A stretch of DNA of 64,000 nt from Vallitalea maricola (GCF_036985595.1 NZ_BTPU01000025.1:1-64000), one strand, 5' to 3'. Positions 24,380 through 33,636 are shown, counted from the first letter of the stretch. Numbers and translations: made by a program. Notes: generated by a model from the letters alone, not told the origin.

Positions 24380-26475
24380 TACAATTTCTCCTCTTTGAAA
24401 GCTTTAGAGTTCTTGAAACCAATAAATGCAAATAGCATTAACCCTAAAGATATGACAACTGTTATCGCTGCTCCAATAGATTGATATTGATTTTCTGTTG
24501 TTAACTTAAATATATAAGAAATAAGTAAATCCGTTGTTCCAGCTAGATTACCATATTTACTTGGATTAAAAGGTCCACCGCTGTTAAATAAATAAATTAT
24601 AGAAAAGTTATTGAAATTAAAAGTATACTGTCCTACTAGTAATGGTGCTGTTTGGAAAAGGATTATTGGTAATGTTATACGTTTTAACTTCTGCCAAGCT
24701 GTGGCACCATCTATCCTAGCGGCTTCATACAAATCTCCTGGTATAGCTTGTAATACACCTGTAGACAGTAAAAATATATATGAACTGCCTAACCAGGCTT
24801 GCATCAAAATAAGTGCAATACGTGATAGATTAGGATCGTTTTTAACTACAATCTGTCTTCCAAAAATAGAAGATATTATCTCCGTTATTGCTCCATTTGG
24901 CGAAAACATGATGCTGAAAAACATTATGGTAATAAATGCAGGTACTGCCCAAGGTAATAGATATATTGATCTGAAGATTACCTTACCTTTGATTCTTTCG
25001 TTATTGACTAGAATTGCTAAGAAAAATCCAATTAAAATCGCTAACGTAGTCGCAACTGCTGTCCAAACTAGAGTCCAACCTAATATTAACCAGAATGCAG
25101 AACCGGCAATTCCTTCTCCCAACGCTATTAACTTATAATTACTTAGACCTATCCAAGCAAATTTTGATTGGTGTTTTGGGTCCATACCTGTAAATGAAAG
25201 TAATATAGCAGTTGTTATAGGTACTAAAACAATAAATACAGTGACCAATAGAGCAGGAAGTGATGCTATATATGGAAATCCATCTTCTGAAATACTTGTT
25301 CTTGTTTCAAACCAGTTTTTAGGACGAATTCCCTTTATTTTATCTTTTTCCACATGATGTACATCTTTAAAAGATACATACATCAATATAATCCCAATGA
25401 CTATCATAAATATTGCAATGATACCCTCAATCATAAATATCAGGGATTTATCTATTTTTCTACCTCCCTGTGCAAGAGACACAAGTCCAGCTATTCCATT
25501 ACCTTGATAATTGCCGAAACCTAATGCATAAGGTATGGCAACAGCATATATAAAAAGACTTATAATAAAAAATAACATTCCCTTTATATACTGCTTATTA
25601 AGTAACTGTCCAACACCTGGGAGTAAAAAAGTTAAAAAGCCTTTATACGGAACATTATTTTCCACTTCAGTTGGCATTTTTCGCCTCAAATCTGATATAT
25701 TGGCATTTAACACCATTCTTTTTCTTTTAGAATTATGGTTAATCTCAAATTTCTTATTCTTAATTAATTCCTTAGCATTCTTAAGAGGAATTTCATAAGA
25801 TTTTACATTGATATTTTCTTTGTATTGTATTTTCAGTTCTTTAATTCCTTCATTCAATGCTTTTTTTGAAATCTGTCTATGCTTTCTTTTTGTTTTCAAT
25901 TTTTCTATATTATCTTCTAATATTTTCTTTTGCTCAGTAATATAAGCTTTCAGTTCAGTTTTTGATTTACTTTGCTCACTAGGATTAATATTCTTTTTAC
26001 TGAGCTTCGCTTTTTTTAACTCCTCTTCATTAACTTCTAGATGCTCTATGACAGATGGTAGTTGATCTATTTCAATAAGAGATTTTTCATATTTATATTT
26101 TGCTTCATAACTGATATCAACGTAATCTTTATAAAAATCTTTCCTCTGCTCACTTAAAAATAGATTTATCTTAAGTCTTTTCATTTTATGTGAAAGATTC
26201 TTTGGTAAATTGTCTATGTACTTTCTTTCTTTTCCTTTTAGTTCTTTATTAAAATTTTTTTCTTTCTCAATATATTTATCCAATTCTATTACATACGGAT
26301 GCTGTTTTTTGTTTTGCTTTAATTTGCTGATTTTCTTCAGTAAGCTTTTATCTTTTGTTTCATCATATTCATTATATAGTGCAGCGATTTCTTTTAGATA
26401 TAGATTCTTTCTTTCATAAGCATTCCCAATATCATCGTACAAAAATTCGTTTACTCTTTTCAAGTTTGATACCAC
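24379..26475 (-). CDS. malF: MalF-type permease with long N-terminal coiled-coil extension
   Basis: This 698-residue protein carries the MalF permease in about residues 400-698, including the EAA loop (PGDLYEAARIDGATAWQKLKRITLPIILFQ). Before it lie ~270 residues of highly charged helix (Lys, Glu and Asn rich, no hydrophobic stretch), a TM2-like segment (about 275-310, FLLPGVGQLLNKQYIKGMLFFIISLF) and a further helix near 350-370. MalF proteins of Bacillota are normally 290-430 residues. The extension is in frame without interruption. A scaffold or sensing role at the inner membrane face is a guess. Start from the ATG with AGGTGTGG upstream. Confidence 0.88.
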   Translation of the reverse strand: MVSNLKRVNEFLYDDIGNAYERKNLYLKEIAALYNEYDETKDKSLLKKISKLKQNKKQHPYVIELDKYIEKEKNFNKELKGKERKYIDNLPKNLSHKMKRLKINLFLSEQRKDFYKDYVDISYEAKYKYEKSLIEIDQLPSVIEHLEVNEEELKKAKLSKKNINPSEQSKSKTELKAYITEQKKILEDNIEKLKTKRKHRQISKKALNEGIKELKIQYKENINVKSYEIPLKNAKELIKNKKFEINHNSKRKRMVLNANISDLRRKMPTEVENNVPYKGFLTFLLPGVGQLLNKQYIKGMLFFIISLFIYAVAIPYALGFGNYQGNGIAGLVSLAQGGRKIDKSLIFMIEGIIAIFMIVIGIILMYVSFKDVHHVEKDKIKGIRPKNWFETRTSISEDGFPYIASLPALLVTVFIVLVPITTAILLSFTGMDPKHQSKFAWIGLSNYKLIALGEGIAGSAFWLILGWTLVWTAVATTLAILIGFFLAILVNNERIKGKVIFRSIYLLPWAVPAFITIMFFSIMFSPNGAITEIISSIFGRQIVVKNDPNLSRIALILMQAWLGSSYIFLLSTGVLQAIPGDLYEAARIDGATAWQKLKRITLPIILFQTAPLLVGQYTFNFNNFSIIYLFNSGGPFNPSKYGNLAGTTDLLISYIFKLTTENQYQSIGAAITVVISLGLMLFAFIGFKNSKAFKEEKL

Positions 26476-26480
26476 ACCTT

Positions 26481-26939
26481 TCAGGGATTTTCACATTTTT
26501 CAATAACCGTCAATAATGATAGAACGGTGAATATCACTATAATATATAATCCAATATACATATATGAAAATACAGCAAGATTTTTCAATCCTACTACTGT
26601 ATATAAAATGGATCCGATCAATAAAACAGTCCATATGAATACAAATAATTTATTGATTCTTAACTTTATATATGCCAGATACGTATGAATACCTAATCCT
26701 ATTGGGACAATAATTCTCTGAAAATATATTGAAAGATTAATTGATATATACGTATTGAATAAATCTGCATTCTCTAAATTTGCTATAGTATATTGTTTAT
26801 TATCTTTTAGCCAGTTGCTAAACATATTTATATCTTTAACTTTCATCATGACCTCTAATGATAATAGGAAAATTATAAATCCTAAGCTTAAAATTATAAT
26901 ATAAAGATGTTTTTTAGGTAATTTTGTATAGCCTTTCAG
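26481..26939 (-). CDS. Membrane protein of the maltodextrin operon, probable CTG start
   Basis: An ATG at 26849 gives 122 residues with about three transmembrane helices (IGLGIHTYLAYI; LFVFIWTVLLIGSILYTVVGL; YIGLYIIVIFTVLSLLTVI). The frame remains open upstream for 30 more codons encoding another hydrophobic helix (YIIILSLGFIIFLLSLEV) and begins at a CTG (26939-26937) with GAGGTGA 7 nt before it. No ATG, GTG or TTG lies in that extension. No better ribosome-binding site precedes the ATG at 26849. I therefore favour the CTG start (152 residues). The family is not recognised. The gene lies between malE and malF, 5 bp from malF. Confidence 0.6.
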   Translation of the reverse strand: MKGYTKLPKKHLYIIILSLGFIIFLLSLEVMMKVKDINMFSNWLKDNKQYTIANLENADLFNTYISINLSIYFQRIIVPIGLGIHTYLAYIKLRINKLFVFIWTVLLIGSILYTVVGLKNLAVFSYMYIGLYIIVIFTVLSLLTVIEKCENP

Positions 26940-27133
26940 AGTTTTATCACCTCAATAAAAGCTAATTAAAGAGAGACTAATTATTAACCTCTCTTTAATT
27001 ATGTATTTTATATAAGTTGAATTAAATAATTGCTATAAAACCAGCAATAATTTAGTTCTATTCACCTTATAATATCAATGAAAATATATTGAACTAATTG
27101 AATGAATGTATATGTTTAAGTTCAATATATACA

Positions 27134-28492
27134 CTAGAAGTTAGTCATCATTGCATCAAATGCAGCTTTTACTTCAGCATAAGCATCTTCAACGGTTGCT
27201 GGTTTAACTGCTGACCATGATAATATTGCATTTTCCCATGTGGACCATACTGAACCCCATTCTGTGAATAATGGTCTAGCTGGTGCAGTTTTGTAAGATT
27301 CTATAACAGCTTTTATTGATTTTTTATCCATATCTGCAAGATCTGATTCTTCATATACTGATTCATCAACATTTTCTAAGATTTTACCTGTAGCTTTGAA
27401 TAATTCAACTGCGTAATCTCTATTAACAATTTCTTCTATCATAGCTTGAGCAAGTGCCATCTTATCTTTATCTTCTTCAATTCTTGCGTTGATACCAAGT
27501 CCCCAACCACTTTTCCAATGTGCTAATGGTTTACCATTAATAGTAACTTGATTGATTGGTAAGATCTGAAGTTCTTCGCCATTACTAGCTTTTTCTGATA
27601 ATCCTGCTGTTGCCCATGGACCTTCTAAACGGATTGAATTGTTACCACCAGTTGTGAATTCAGCATCCATATATCCGCCTACAGCCTCTTTATCCCATAA
27701 ATCTGTTCCCGCTTCATTATGCTCTTTCCAGTAGTTGAATAAAACTTTGAATAAATTTTGTTGTTCCTCAGTTAATTCTGTGAATTCTTTTGTCATATCT
27801 GAATACAAATTACCTGAATCATCTTTACCTAATAATTCGATTCCAACTGAATTAGTGAAAGCAACTCCAAACCAAGCATCAAATACTTTTACTAGCATAT
27901 CTCTATATTCAAGTTCACTGAATTCTATAGGTTTAGATAAATCTATTCCTTTAGATTCTGCATTTGCTTTATTACAAAAATTAATTAATGTCTCTATATT
28001 CAAAGGAAATGCTAAATAATGACCATCAACATTAAAATTACCACCAAGACCGTTGTCATAATCATCAAAACCACCTACATTAGCTGCCATTGTTTTAGCA
28101 TCTAACTCTGCTAAAACTTCATTTTGAGATAATCCATAGACTCTATCTGCTGGAAATGCAAATACATCTGCAACATCTTTGTTAGTTACATCTGTTGAAT
28201 CTAATACATCAAGGTGATCAAAAGAACCTGTTACGTTAAATTCAATATTCGCTCCAGGATTCTTAGTCTTTACTCTCTCCGCTGCTTCCCGATAATAGAA
28301 CAGCCAATCTTTTTCAACCTGTACAACTATAGATGCTTTTATTCCAGAATTAGAATCTCCTTCTTCTTTTGATACAGCATTTTCACCACTTGTAGTTTCT
28401 TCTTTCTTGTCTTTGTTACCGCATCCAGTAAATAATCCAATAATTACAACAAAAGTTAATAGTAATGATAAACACTTAGTCATTTTTCTCAT
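27134..28492 (-). CDS. malE: Maltodextrin-binding lipoprotein (MalE type)
   Basis: This 452-residue extracellular solute-binding protein has a lipoprotein signal (about 1-24, LLLTFVVIIGLFTGC) with lipobox Cys at about 24. An acidic spacer and a two-lobed binding protein with Trp-rich stretches (DLWDKEAVGGYM, EWGSVWSTWENAILSW) follow, as in maltodextrin binders. It is the first gene of the operon and should be its most abundant product. A gap of about 190 bp with no clear terminator separates it from the next gene. Confidence 0.92.
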   Translation of the reverse strand: MRKMTKCLSLLLTFVVIIGLFTGCGNKDKKEETTSGENAVSKEEGDSNSGIKASIVVQVEKDWLFYYREAAERVKTKNPGANIEFNVTGSFDHLDVLDSTDVTNKDVADVFAFPADRVYGLSQNEVLAELDAKTMAANVGGFDDYDNGLGGNFNVDGHYLAFPLNIETLINFCNKANAESKGIDLSKPIEFSELEYRDMLVKVFDAWFGVAFTNSVGIELLGKDDSGNLYSDMTKEFTELTEEQQNLFKVLFNYWKEHNEAGTDLWDKEAVGGYMDAEFTTGGNNSIRLEGPWATAGLSEKASNGEELQILPINQVTINGKPLAHWKSGWGLGINARIEEDKDKMALAQAMIEEIVNRDYAVELFKATGKILENVDESVYEESDLADMDKKSIKAVIESYKTAPARPLFTEWGSVWSTWENAILSWSAVKPATVEDAYAEVKAAFDAMMTNF

Positions 28493-28670
28493 AATATTTT
28501 CCTCCTATTTTCATTCTACTTCAACTAACTTCATATAACTAAGAAAAATACTGACGTTATGGTTCATATATCACCGCCTTTATTCTTGATAACCACTAAT
28601 ATAATTAATTTATACAAGATAATTAATTACAAAGTTAGCAGATATATCATTGTATTTAATGAATCATAAC

Positions 28671-28686
28671 ACTTAACCGTTTAAGT
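28671..28686. promoter_or_regulatory. LacI-type operator 1 upstream of malE
   Basis: ACTTAA-CCGT-TTAAGT has 6-bp perfect arms around a CG-containing centre, typical of LacI-family sites. It lies about 180 bp upstream of the malE start. The bound protein is inferred to be the repressor at 19333-20244. Confidence 0.6.
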
Positions 28687-28728
28687 AAATTGAAATAAAG
28701 TAACAGTCGCTTTATATGATTATCTAAG

Positions 28729-28740
28729 GCAACCGTTTGC
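28729..28740. promoter_or_regulatory. LacI-type operator 2 or CcpA cre-like site
   Basis: GCAACCGTTTGC is one base away from the perfect LacI-family palindrome GCAAACGTTTGC. It also resembles a cre site, so carbon catabolite control is an alternative. Its centre is about 56 bp from that of operator 1. Confidence 0.6.
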
Positions 28741-28832
28741 ACTATATTATTAATATTACTCATTTTTCCTATTTTGTCAATACTTTGTATTAAAATAATT
28801 TAATACATTTACTATAATAAAGTTTTTGCAAA

Positions 28833-28861
28833 TTGACATCACTCATAACGTGTATTATAAT
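28833..28861 (+). promoter_or_regulatory. ImmR/ImmA promoter with operator in the spacer
   Basis: TTGACA (28833-28838), 17 bp, TATAAT (28856-28861): a perfect sigma-A promoter on the plus strand. The spacer holds CACTCATAACGTGTA (28840-28854), a diverged copy of the palindrome in the regulator 2 promoter and in the same place. Autoregulation of the repressor is implied. The rest of 28493-28832 is AT-rich, carries the malE upstream operators and has no gene. Confidence 0.85.
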
Positions 28862-28933
28862 ACTATTAAAGGATAAATTACTAAGAATTTTATTATATGA
28901 ATGTTTATTCAATTTCATGTCAGGAGGGAAATT

Positions 28934-29263
28934 ATGACATTAGGAGAGAAAATAAAATATCTGAGAAATGAAAGAGGCTTGTATCAGCGTGATTTAGCCA
29001 ATGCATTGAATATTGCAGTAACAACAATTTCAGGATATGAAAGAGACGACAGAAGACCTAATCCTGAGACATTAAAGCAAATAGCTGATTTTTTTGGTGT
29101 TACCATCGATTATCTTGTAGGAGGTAAAGAATCTTCAGTAGATTATCTTGAGGAAGAATTTCCTGAAGGAATAAAAGTATTAAGACGTGCTACAAAAGAA
29201 TTGACACCAGAAGCCAGAGCAAAAATGGTTAAGTTGATGAAAGCTTTTTTGGAGGACGAGTAA
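28934..29263 (+). CDS. immR: ImmR-like Xre-family repressor
   Basis: This 109-residue protein has a Cro/CI HTH at about 5-60 (LGEKIKYLRNERGLYQRDLANALNIAVTTISGYERDDRRP) and a short C-terminal dimerisation tail (LVGGKESSVDYLEEEF). AGGAGGG precedes the ATG at 28934 by 5 nt; an ATG 11 codons earlier lacks one. It is followed 25 bp later by an ImmA-type protease, as in ICEBs1 and PBSX (Xre/XkdA). It is inferred to bind the four TACTC-type palindromes and hold the tailocin silent. Confidence 0.9.
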   Translation: MTLGEKIKYLRNERGLYQRDLANALNIAVTTISGYERDDRRPNPETLKQIADFFGVTIDYLVGGKESSVDYLEEEFPEGIKVLRRATKELTPEARAKMVKLMKAFLEDE

Positions 29264-29288
29264 TCATTCATAAGGAGGAATCGTTGTA

Positions 29289-29813
29289 GTGAATGTACCT
29301 AAGAAACCTAGATATGAATATGCCAAACAAGTAGGACGAACATTTTTAAAAAACCTTAATATAAAATCTTATCCTATTGATCCTATTAAGATTGTATACC
29401 TTATGAAATGGAAATTCGAAATTGATGATTTGTGTGGAGAAGAAGGTTATACCTTCTACAACCCTAAAACAAAAAATTATTGTATAATTATTGATAATGC
29501 GCAAGGTATTAAAAAACAGAGGTGTAAGTTTACTATTGCTCACGAGATAGGTCATATAATCATGAATCATTATACCTCATTTGATATTAGCTCATTAACA
29601 GATGATGATTTTCGTATATTGGATTTGGAAGCTGATATAGTGGCTGGTGAAATCCTCATGCCTTATATCTCTATCAGGAAAAATCTGAATAGAAATATAT
29701 TATATCTTGCTAATAAATTTGATGTTTCCTACAGTGCTATGGAAACGAGATTAAAATTTTTAGATTTTTATAATCTATGTTATAAGAATAATTCTGGTAT
29801 TATATCCAAGTAA
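29289..29813 (+). CDS. immA: ImmA/IrrE-family metallopeptidase (anti-repressor)
   Basis: This 174-residue protein has the zinc-protease motif HEIGH at about 84-88 (within TIAHEIGHIIMNHY) and the downstream acidic helix LEADIVAGEILMP that supplies the third ligand. The C-terminus (YLANKFDVSYSAMETRLKFL) is the usual winged-helix-like tail. It uses a GTG start 10 nt after GGAGG. In ICEBs1 ImmA cleaves ImmR after DNA damage or quorum signals. The same job is inferred here, releasing regulator 2. Confidence 0.92.
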   Translation: MNVPKKPRYEYAKQVGRTFLKNLNIKSYPIDPIKIVYLMKWKFEIDDLCGEEGYTFYNPKTKNYCIIIDNAQGIKKQRCKFTIAHEIGHIIMNHYTSFDISSLTDDDFRILDLEADIVAGEILMPYISIRKNLNRNILYLANKFDVSYSAMETRLKFLDFYNLCYKNNSGIISK

Positions 29814-30218
29814 AATTCAAATATTATTCAACAATTAATAGTGACTAAACCTGAAATCTTGAAACAGACTATTGACTAAAGTGGCTGTCTCACAATACAT
29901 TTTATCTAATACAGCATAGCAAGATAAGCTTTCTTTAGGGTATATCGTATTGTGAAACAGAACCTCGCTTAGTCTTTTATTTATAATACTAATACTTATA
30001 TATTTCTTTTGCTATTTATCTATTATAGAAATAATGTTTTAAATTCTCATCTTTCACAGCATCTTTAATCTATTATCATAAATTTCTCTCTTGAATTTTC
30101 ATCATGTAATTAATCATCATTTTGCTTAGTTATTAATTTAACTTATATATTTTTTTAGATTGCTTGTAGCTTTTTAACATAGGTAAAGGGTATTAATAGT
30201 GAAAGGGGAAATTAATTT
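29814..30218. other. Intergenic region
   Basis: AT-rich; apart from the inverted-repeat element at 29885-29960 no gene or promoter stands out. AAAGGGGA near 30202 is the ribosome-binding site of the following pseudogene. Confidence 0.5.
29885..29960. repeat. Short element with terminal inverted repeats
   Basis: CTGTCTCACAATAC (29885-29898) and GTATTGTGAAACAG (29947-29960) are complementary with one mismatch and enclose about 48 bp. The GGCTGTCTCACAATA end resembles the tips of some IS elements. It contains no reading frame and may be a miniature element or an RNA hairpin after immA. Confidence 0.6.
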
Positions 30219-31364
30219 ATGTAACCTGAATCATTACGTACGGATGATTGCATAGACAATGTAGTAACATTTTATTGAGATATGGTCTATCGTTTGGCAT
30301 TCTCCCAAATGAGAAATAAAAGTGATGCTGATGATATATTCCAAGAAGTATTTTTACGATATATAAATAAGCATCCACGTTTTGAAAGTGAAGAACATAG
30401 AAAAGCATGGCTGATACGAGTGCATAAATTAATATTTCGTAAACCAATAATTATAATAGCTATTCTTACAATTTGCATATTTACAACGTTACCTATATTG
30501 GCAGCAAGGATACCTTCTGTTTATGAATTAATGTACCATATTTCTCCCCATGTAGCACAGTTTTTTATGCCAGTTCAAAAATCTTGTGATGACAATGGCA
30601 TTAAAATGGAAGTTGTAGCTACTTATATCCATGAAGACAAGGCGGAAATTTATATTACAATGCAAGATCTTACAGGAGATAGAATTGATGAAACCACTGA
30701 TTTGTATGATAGTTATTCAATTCATCGTCCTTTCAATAGTTCAGCCACTTGTCAACTTGTTGGATATGAAGATACTACGAAAACTGCAACGTTCCTTATC
30801 TCTATGACTGAATGGGGAAACAAAAATATTACAGGAGACAAAATAACCTTTTCAGTAAGGGAGTTTATTAGTGGTAAACATGTATACGACCATATACCAT
30901 TAGATATTGACCTTTCAACCATAAGAGTAGCATCTGAAACTAATGAAATAGAAATAATTGGTGGCGGAGGAAACTTTGAAAGATTCTTATCTGATGAAGA
31001 TACCACAAATGTACTACTTCCCTGTCAACCAATGAATTTCCCTGTTGAGGGTATAGATTTTACAGGTATTGGTTATTTGGATGATATGCTACATATTCAA
31101 ATAGGTGTTACCAATCCATTAAATAATGATAATCATGGATTTTTTACCCTAAAAGATAAAAACGGTAATGAAATTAAATGCGATTATAATGTTGTATTTA
31201 CCGATACTTCTGATGATGGCGAGCGTATAGATTATATGGAATATGTATTTAATATTCCACAAGCTGAAATAGAGCAATATTCTCTTTTGGGAGATTTTGA
31301 TACTAGTGGTCTATTTACAGAAGGGAATTGGCAAGTGACATTTCCTTTAGAATTGAATAAGTAG
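30219..31364 (+). pseudogene. Decayed ECF sigma factor fused to DUF4179-like anti-sigma protein
   Basis: The frame starts ATG-TAA (30219-30224), so codon 2 is a stop. It continues LRTDDCIDNVVTFY, meets TGA (30276-30278), then reads DMVYRLAFSQMRNKSDADDIFQEVFLRYINKHPRF, which is ECF sigma region 2. At about LIRVHK the sigma sequence ends and joins directly to LIFRKPIIIIAILTICIFTTLPILA, a transmembrane helix followed by a DUF4179-like extracellular domain (to residue 360 counted from the ATG at 30282). Sigma region 4 and the cytoplasmic part of the anti-sigma factor are missing. Two nonsense codons plus a fusing deletion mark a dead gene pair. The ORF from 30282 could still make a membrane protein. 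Confidence 0.82.
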
Positions 31365-31390
31365 AGTATAATAGTAATTATAAAATTAAA

Positions 31391-31420
31391 AAGGGTCTAC
31401 GCTCAAAGTCGTAAACCCTT
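31391..31420 (-). terminator. Terminator of helD
   Basis: AAGGGTTTACG and CGTAGACCCTT form an 11-bp stem with one mismatch, followed by TTTTAATTTT on the minus strand, just past the helD stop. It may also stop the opposite transcript. Confidence 0.8.
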
Positions 31421-31425
31421 CTAGC

Positions 31426-33636
31426 CTATTTTAACAACTCACTACATTCATTTACATAATATATTCTTAGCTCATGTAATGCCCTTGTCATACATACATA
31501 TAACAACATCCCATCCAATTTATTCATTTTATAATTATCTTCTCCTCCATCAGGAATAATAACGCAATCAAATTCTAATCCTTTTGCAAGATAGGAGGGT
31601 AACAATACAATTTGCTGACTGTACTCTGATTCTCTGTCCTTCAACCATTGAACATTAATTCCTTTATTCGTCATTTGATCATATATTTTTTCACACTGCT
31701 GATTATTTTTACATATAATTGCTATAGAATTATACTTATCCATAAGTTTATTTAATTCTGTGGCAATACAATCTACTATATTTTCATAACTATCTTTTTT
31801 AATTTTTTGTACTTGTGCCCCATGCCTGAGTACTGGATGTGCTAATATAATATTCTCATCTTCTACTTTTCCAATTACTTCATTAGCTGCATTCATAATC
31901 TCTACTGTAGTACGATAACTCTGCTGTAGATACTTTATTTGACATCGGTCCTTGAAAGCTTGTTGTTTAACATCTTTCCAATCGCTAGTACCTCTATGAT
32001 AGTTAATACCTTGAGCAATATCTCCAAGTATAGTGAACGTAGCTTCTTTCATTATATCGCTTAATATATAATATTGGAAAGTTCCAAAATCTTGTCCTTC
32101 ATCTATTACAATATGCTTAGTGTTTGATATATTCTTAGCACCTATTAATTTATGTTGTAAATACATGAGAGCTGGTAGGTCTTCTATTTCAACCATTTTA
32201 TTTATTCGAATATTTTTGGACATTTCTTTAAAGTAATCCATTAAATATTCTTTTTCACTAATGAGCTTTTTAATAAATTTATCTTTTATCAAAAACTTCT
32301 CATAATATTTGAGTATTGATTGTTTAGGCTCTTTCAGGTAAGTATTCATGAGTTTTATGAAATTCTTTTTCATGTTTTTTATGCGACTCTGTTGCTCCAG
32401 ATGAATTTTTTTAATCTCTTCATTGTGATTGGTTATGTTTTTTTCATCTTTTTCAAGATTAATTTGTCTCTGGTTTATAGTTGCATATATATTGTCTTCT
32501 ATATCACTTTTACTATTTTCAAATCGTGCAGTTATTAATTTCTTAACTAATTTTATACTTTTCAGTACAGAATATCTTTTATAATTCTTATAAAATATTC
32601 CAGATAATTCACTTGCTTCTATTATTAGAACACCTTCAAATATCAAATCCTCTTTAGGAAGTATTTCGTTAATTACTTCATCAACGAATTTTTCAAGTAT
32701 ATCTTTATATTTCAAGTCAGTTTTTATACTAGATATAGCCCTTAAGGATACCACCAAATTTTTATCATTTTCATTTTCAATAATCTTCTTTAATTTATCA
32801 TCATCTTCACTTATAGAAAAGTGTTCTGATACAATATTTTTTGTTAGGTCCTCCATAGTCGTTTGTTCTACATCTTCAACACCTAATTCTGGTAACATAT
32901 CCTCTATATACTGTAAAAACAGCTTATTGGGTGCAATAATCATGAATTCATCCGGTTTATATCTATGCTGATACGTATAGATTAAATATGCAATTCGATG
33001 TAATGCAATGGTTGTCTTTCCACTTCCAGCAACACCTTGTATAATTAGCGACTTCGTCAAATCTGCTCGAATGATTTCATTTTGTTCTGATTGAATTGTC
33101 GAAACGATATCTTTTAACTTTGTATCCTTTTTATCTTCTAATGCTTCTAAAAGCATTTCATCTAATGCCGACACATCAATATCTGTTATTTTCTCCAGAT
33201 GTCCATTTTCAATCTTATAGTTTCTTTTTAACAATAACTCCCCACCAATATTACCTACTGGACAATTATATTTCACACTTCCAATATTCCCATCATAATA
33301 CAGGGTAGAAATTGGCGCTCTCCAATCCGTAATAAACATGACTCCATCTTCATCACTATCAGTATCCATTAAGGATGCTTTACCTATATAAATATTTTCT
33401 AGCTTATCTTGATTACTTTCTCTGAAATCAATTCTTCCAAAATAGGGATTATGAGCTGACATTTCTAGCTTTTTCATCCTCTGGTTATCCAGATATACTA
33501 TCTCTGCAATAACATCCTCATTTAATACAGTATATGTTTTATTACTTAACAATACTATTTCCTCTTCAATCATTTGTTTGATATATTCTAATCTTTCCTT
33601 TTCTTCCATATAATCCTTATGCATTTTAGCTTCCAT
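31426..33636 (-). CDS. helD: HelD-type superfamily 1 ATPase (RNA polymerase recycling factor)
   Basis: This 736-residue protein has an N-terminal coiled coil (about 1-30, MHKDYMEEKERLEYIKQMIEEE), an inserted beta domain (about 60-160), Walker A GVAGSGKTT (about 196-204), helicase motifs HIVIDEGQDFG and TILGDIAQGI, and a late QSYRTTVEIMNAANEV block. The C-terminal part (LAKGLEFDCVIIPDGG, YVCMTRALHEL) is complete. This matches HelD, which pries stalled RNA polymerase from DNA and can protect against rifamycins. It is a single gene with its own terminator. Confidence 0.92.
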   Translation of the reverse strand: MEAKMHKDYMEEKERLEYIKQMIEEEIVLLSNKTYTVLNEDVIAEIVYLDNQRMKKLEMSAHNPYFGRIDFRESNQDKLENIYIGKASLMDTDSDEDGVMFITDWRAPISTLYYDGNIGSVKYNCPVGNIGGELLLKRNYKIENGHLEKITDIDVSALDEMLLEALEDKKDTKLKDIVSTIQSEQNEIIRADLTKSLIIQGVAGSGKTTIALHRIAYLIYTYQHRYKPDEFMIIAPNKLFLQYIEDMLPELGVEDVEQTTMEDLTKNIVSEHFSISEDDDKLKKIIENENDKNLVVSLRAISSIKTDLKYKDILEKFVDEVINEILPKEDLIFEGVLIIEASELSGIFYKNYKRYSVLKSIKLVKKLITARFENSKSDIEDNIYATINQRQINLEKDEKNITNHNEEIKKIHLEQQSRIKNMKKNFIKLMNTYLKEPKQSILKYYEKFLIKDKFIKKLISEKEYLMDYFKEMSKNIRINKMVEIEDLPALMYLQHKLIGAKNISNTKHIVIDEGQDFGTFQYYILSDIMKEATFTILGDIAQGINYHRGTSDWKDVKQQAFKDRCQIKYLQQSYRTTVEIMNAANEVIGKVEDENIILAHPVLRHGAQVQKIKKDSYENIVDCIATELNKLMDKYNSIAIICKNNQQCEKIYDQMTNKGINVQWLKDRESEYSQQIVLLPSYLAKGLEFDCVIIPDGGEDNYKMNKLDGMLLYVCMTRALHELRIYYVNECSELLK

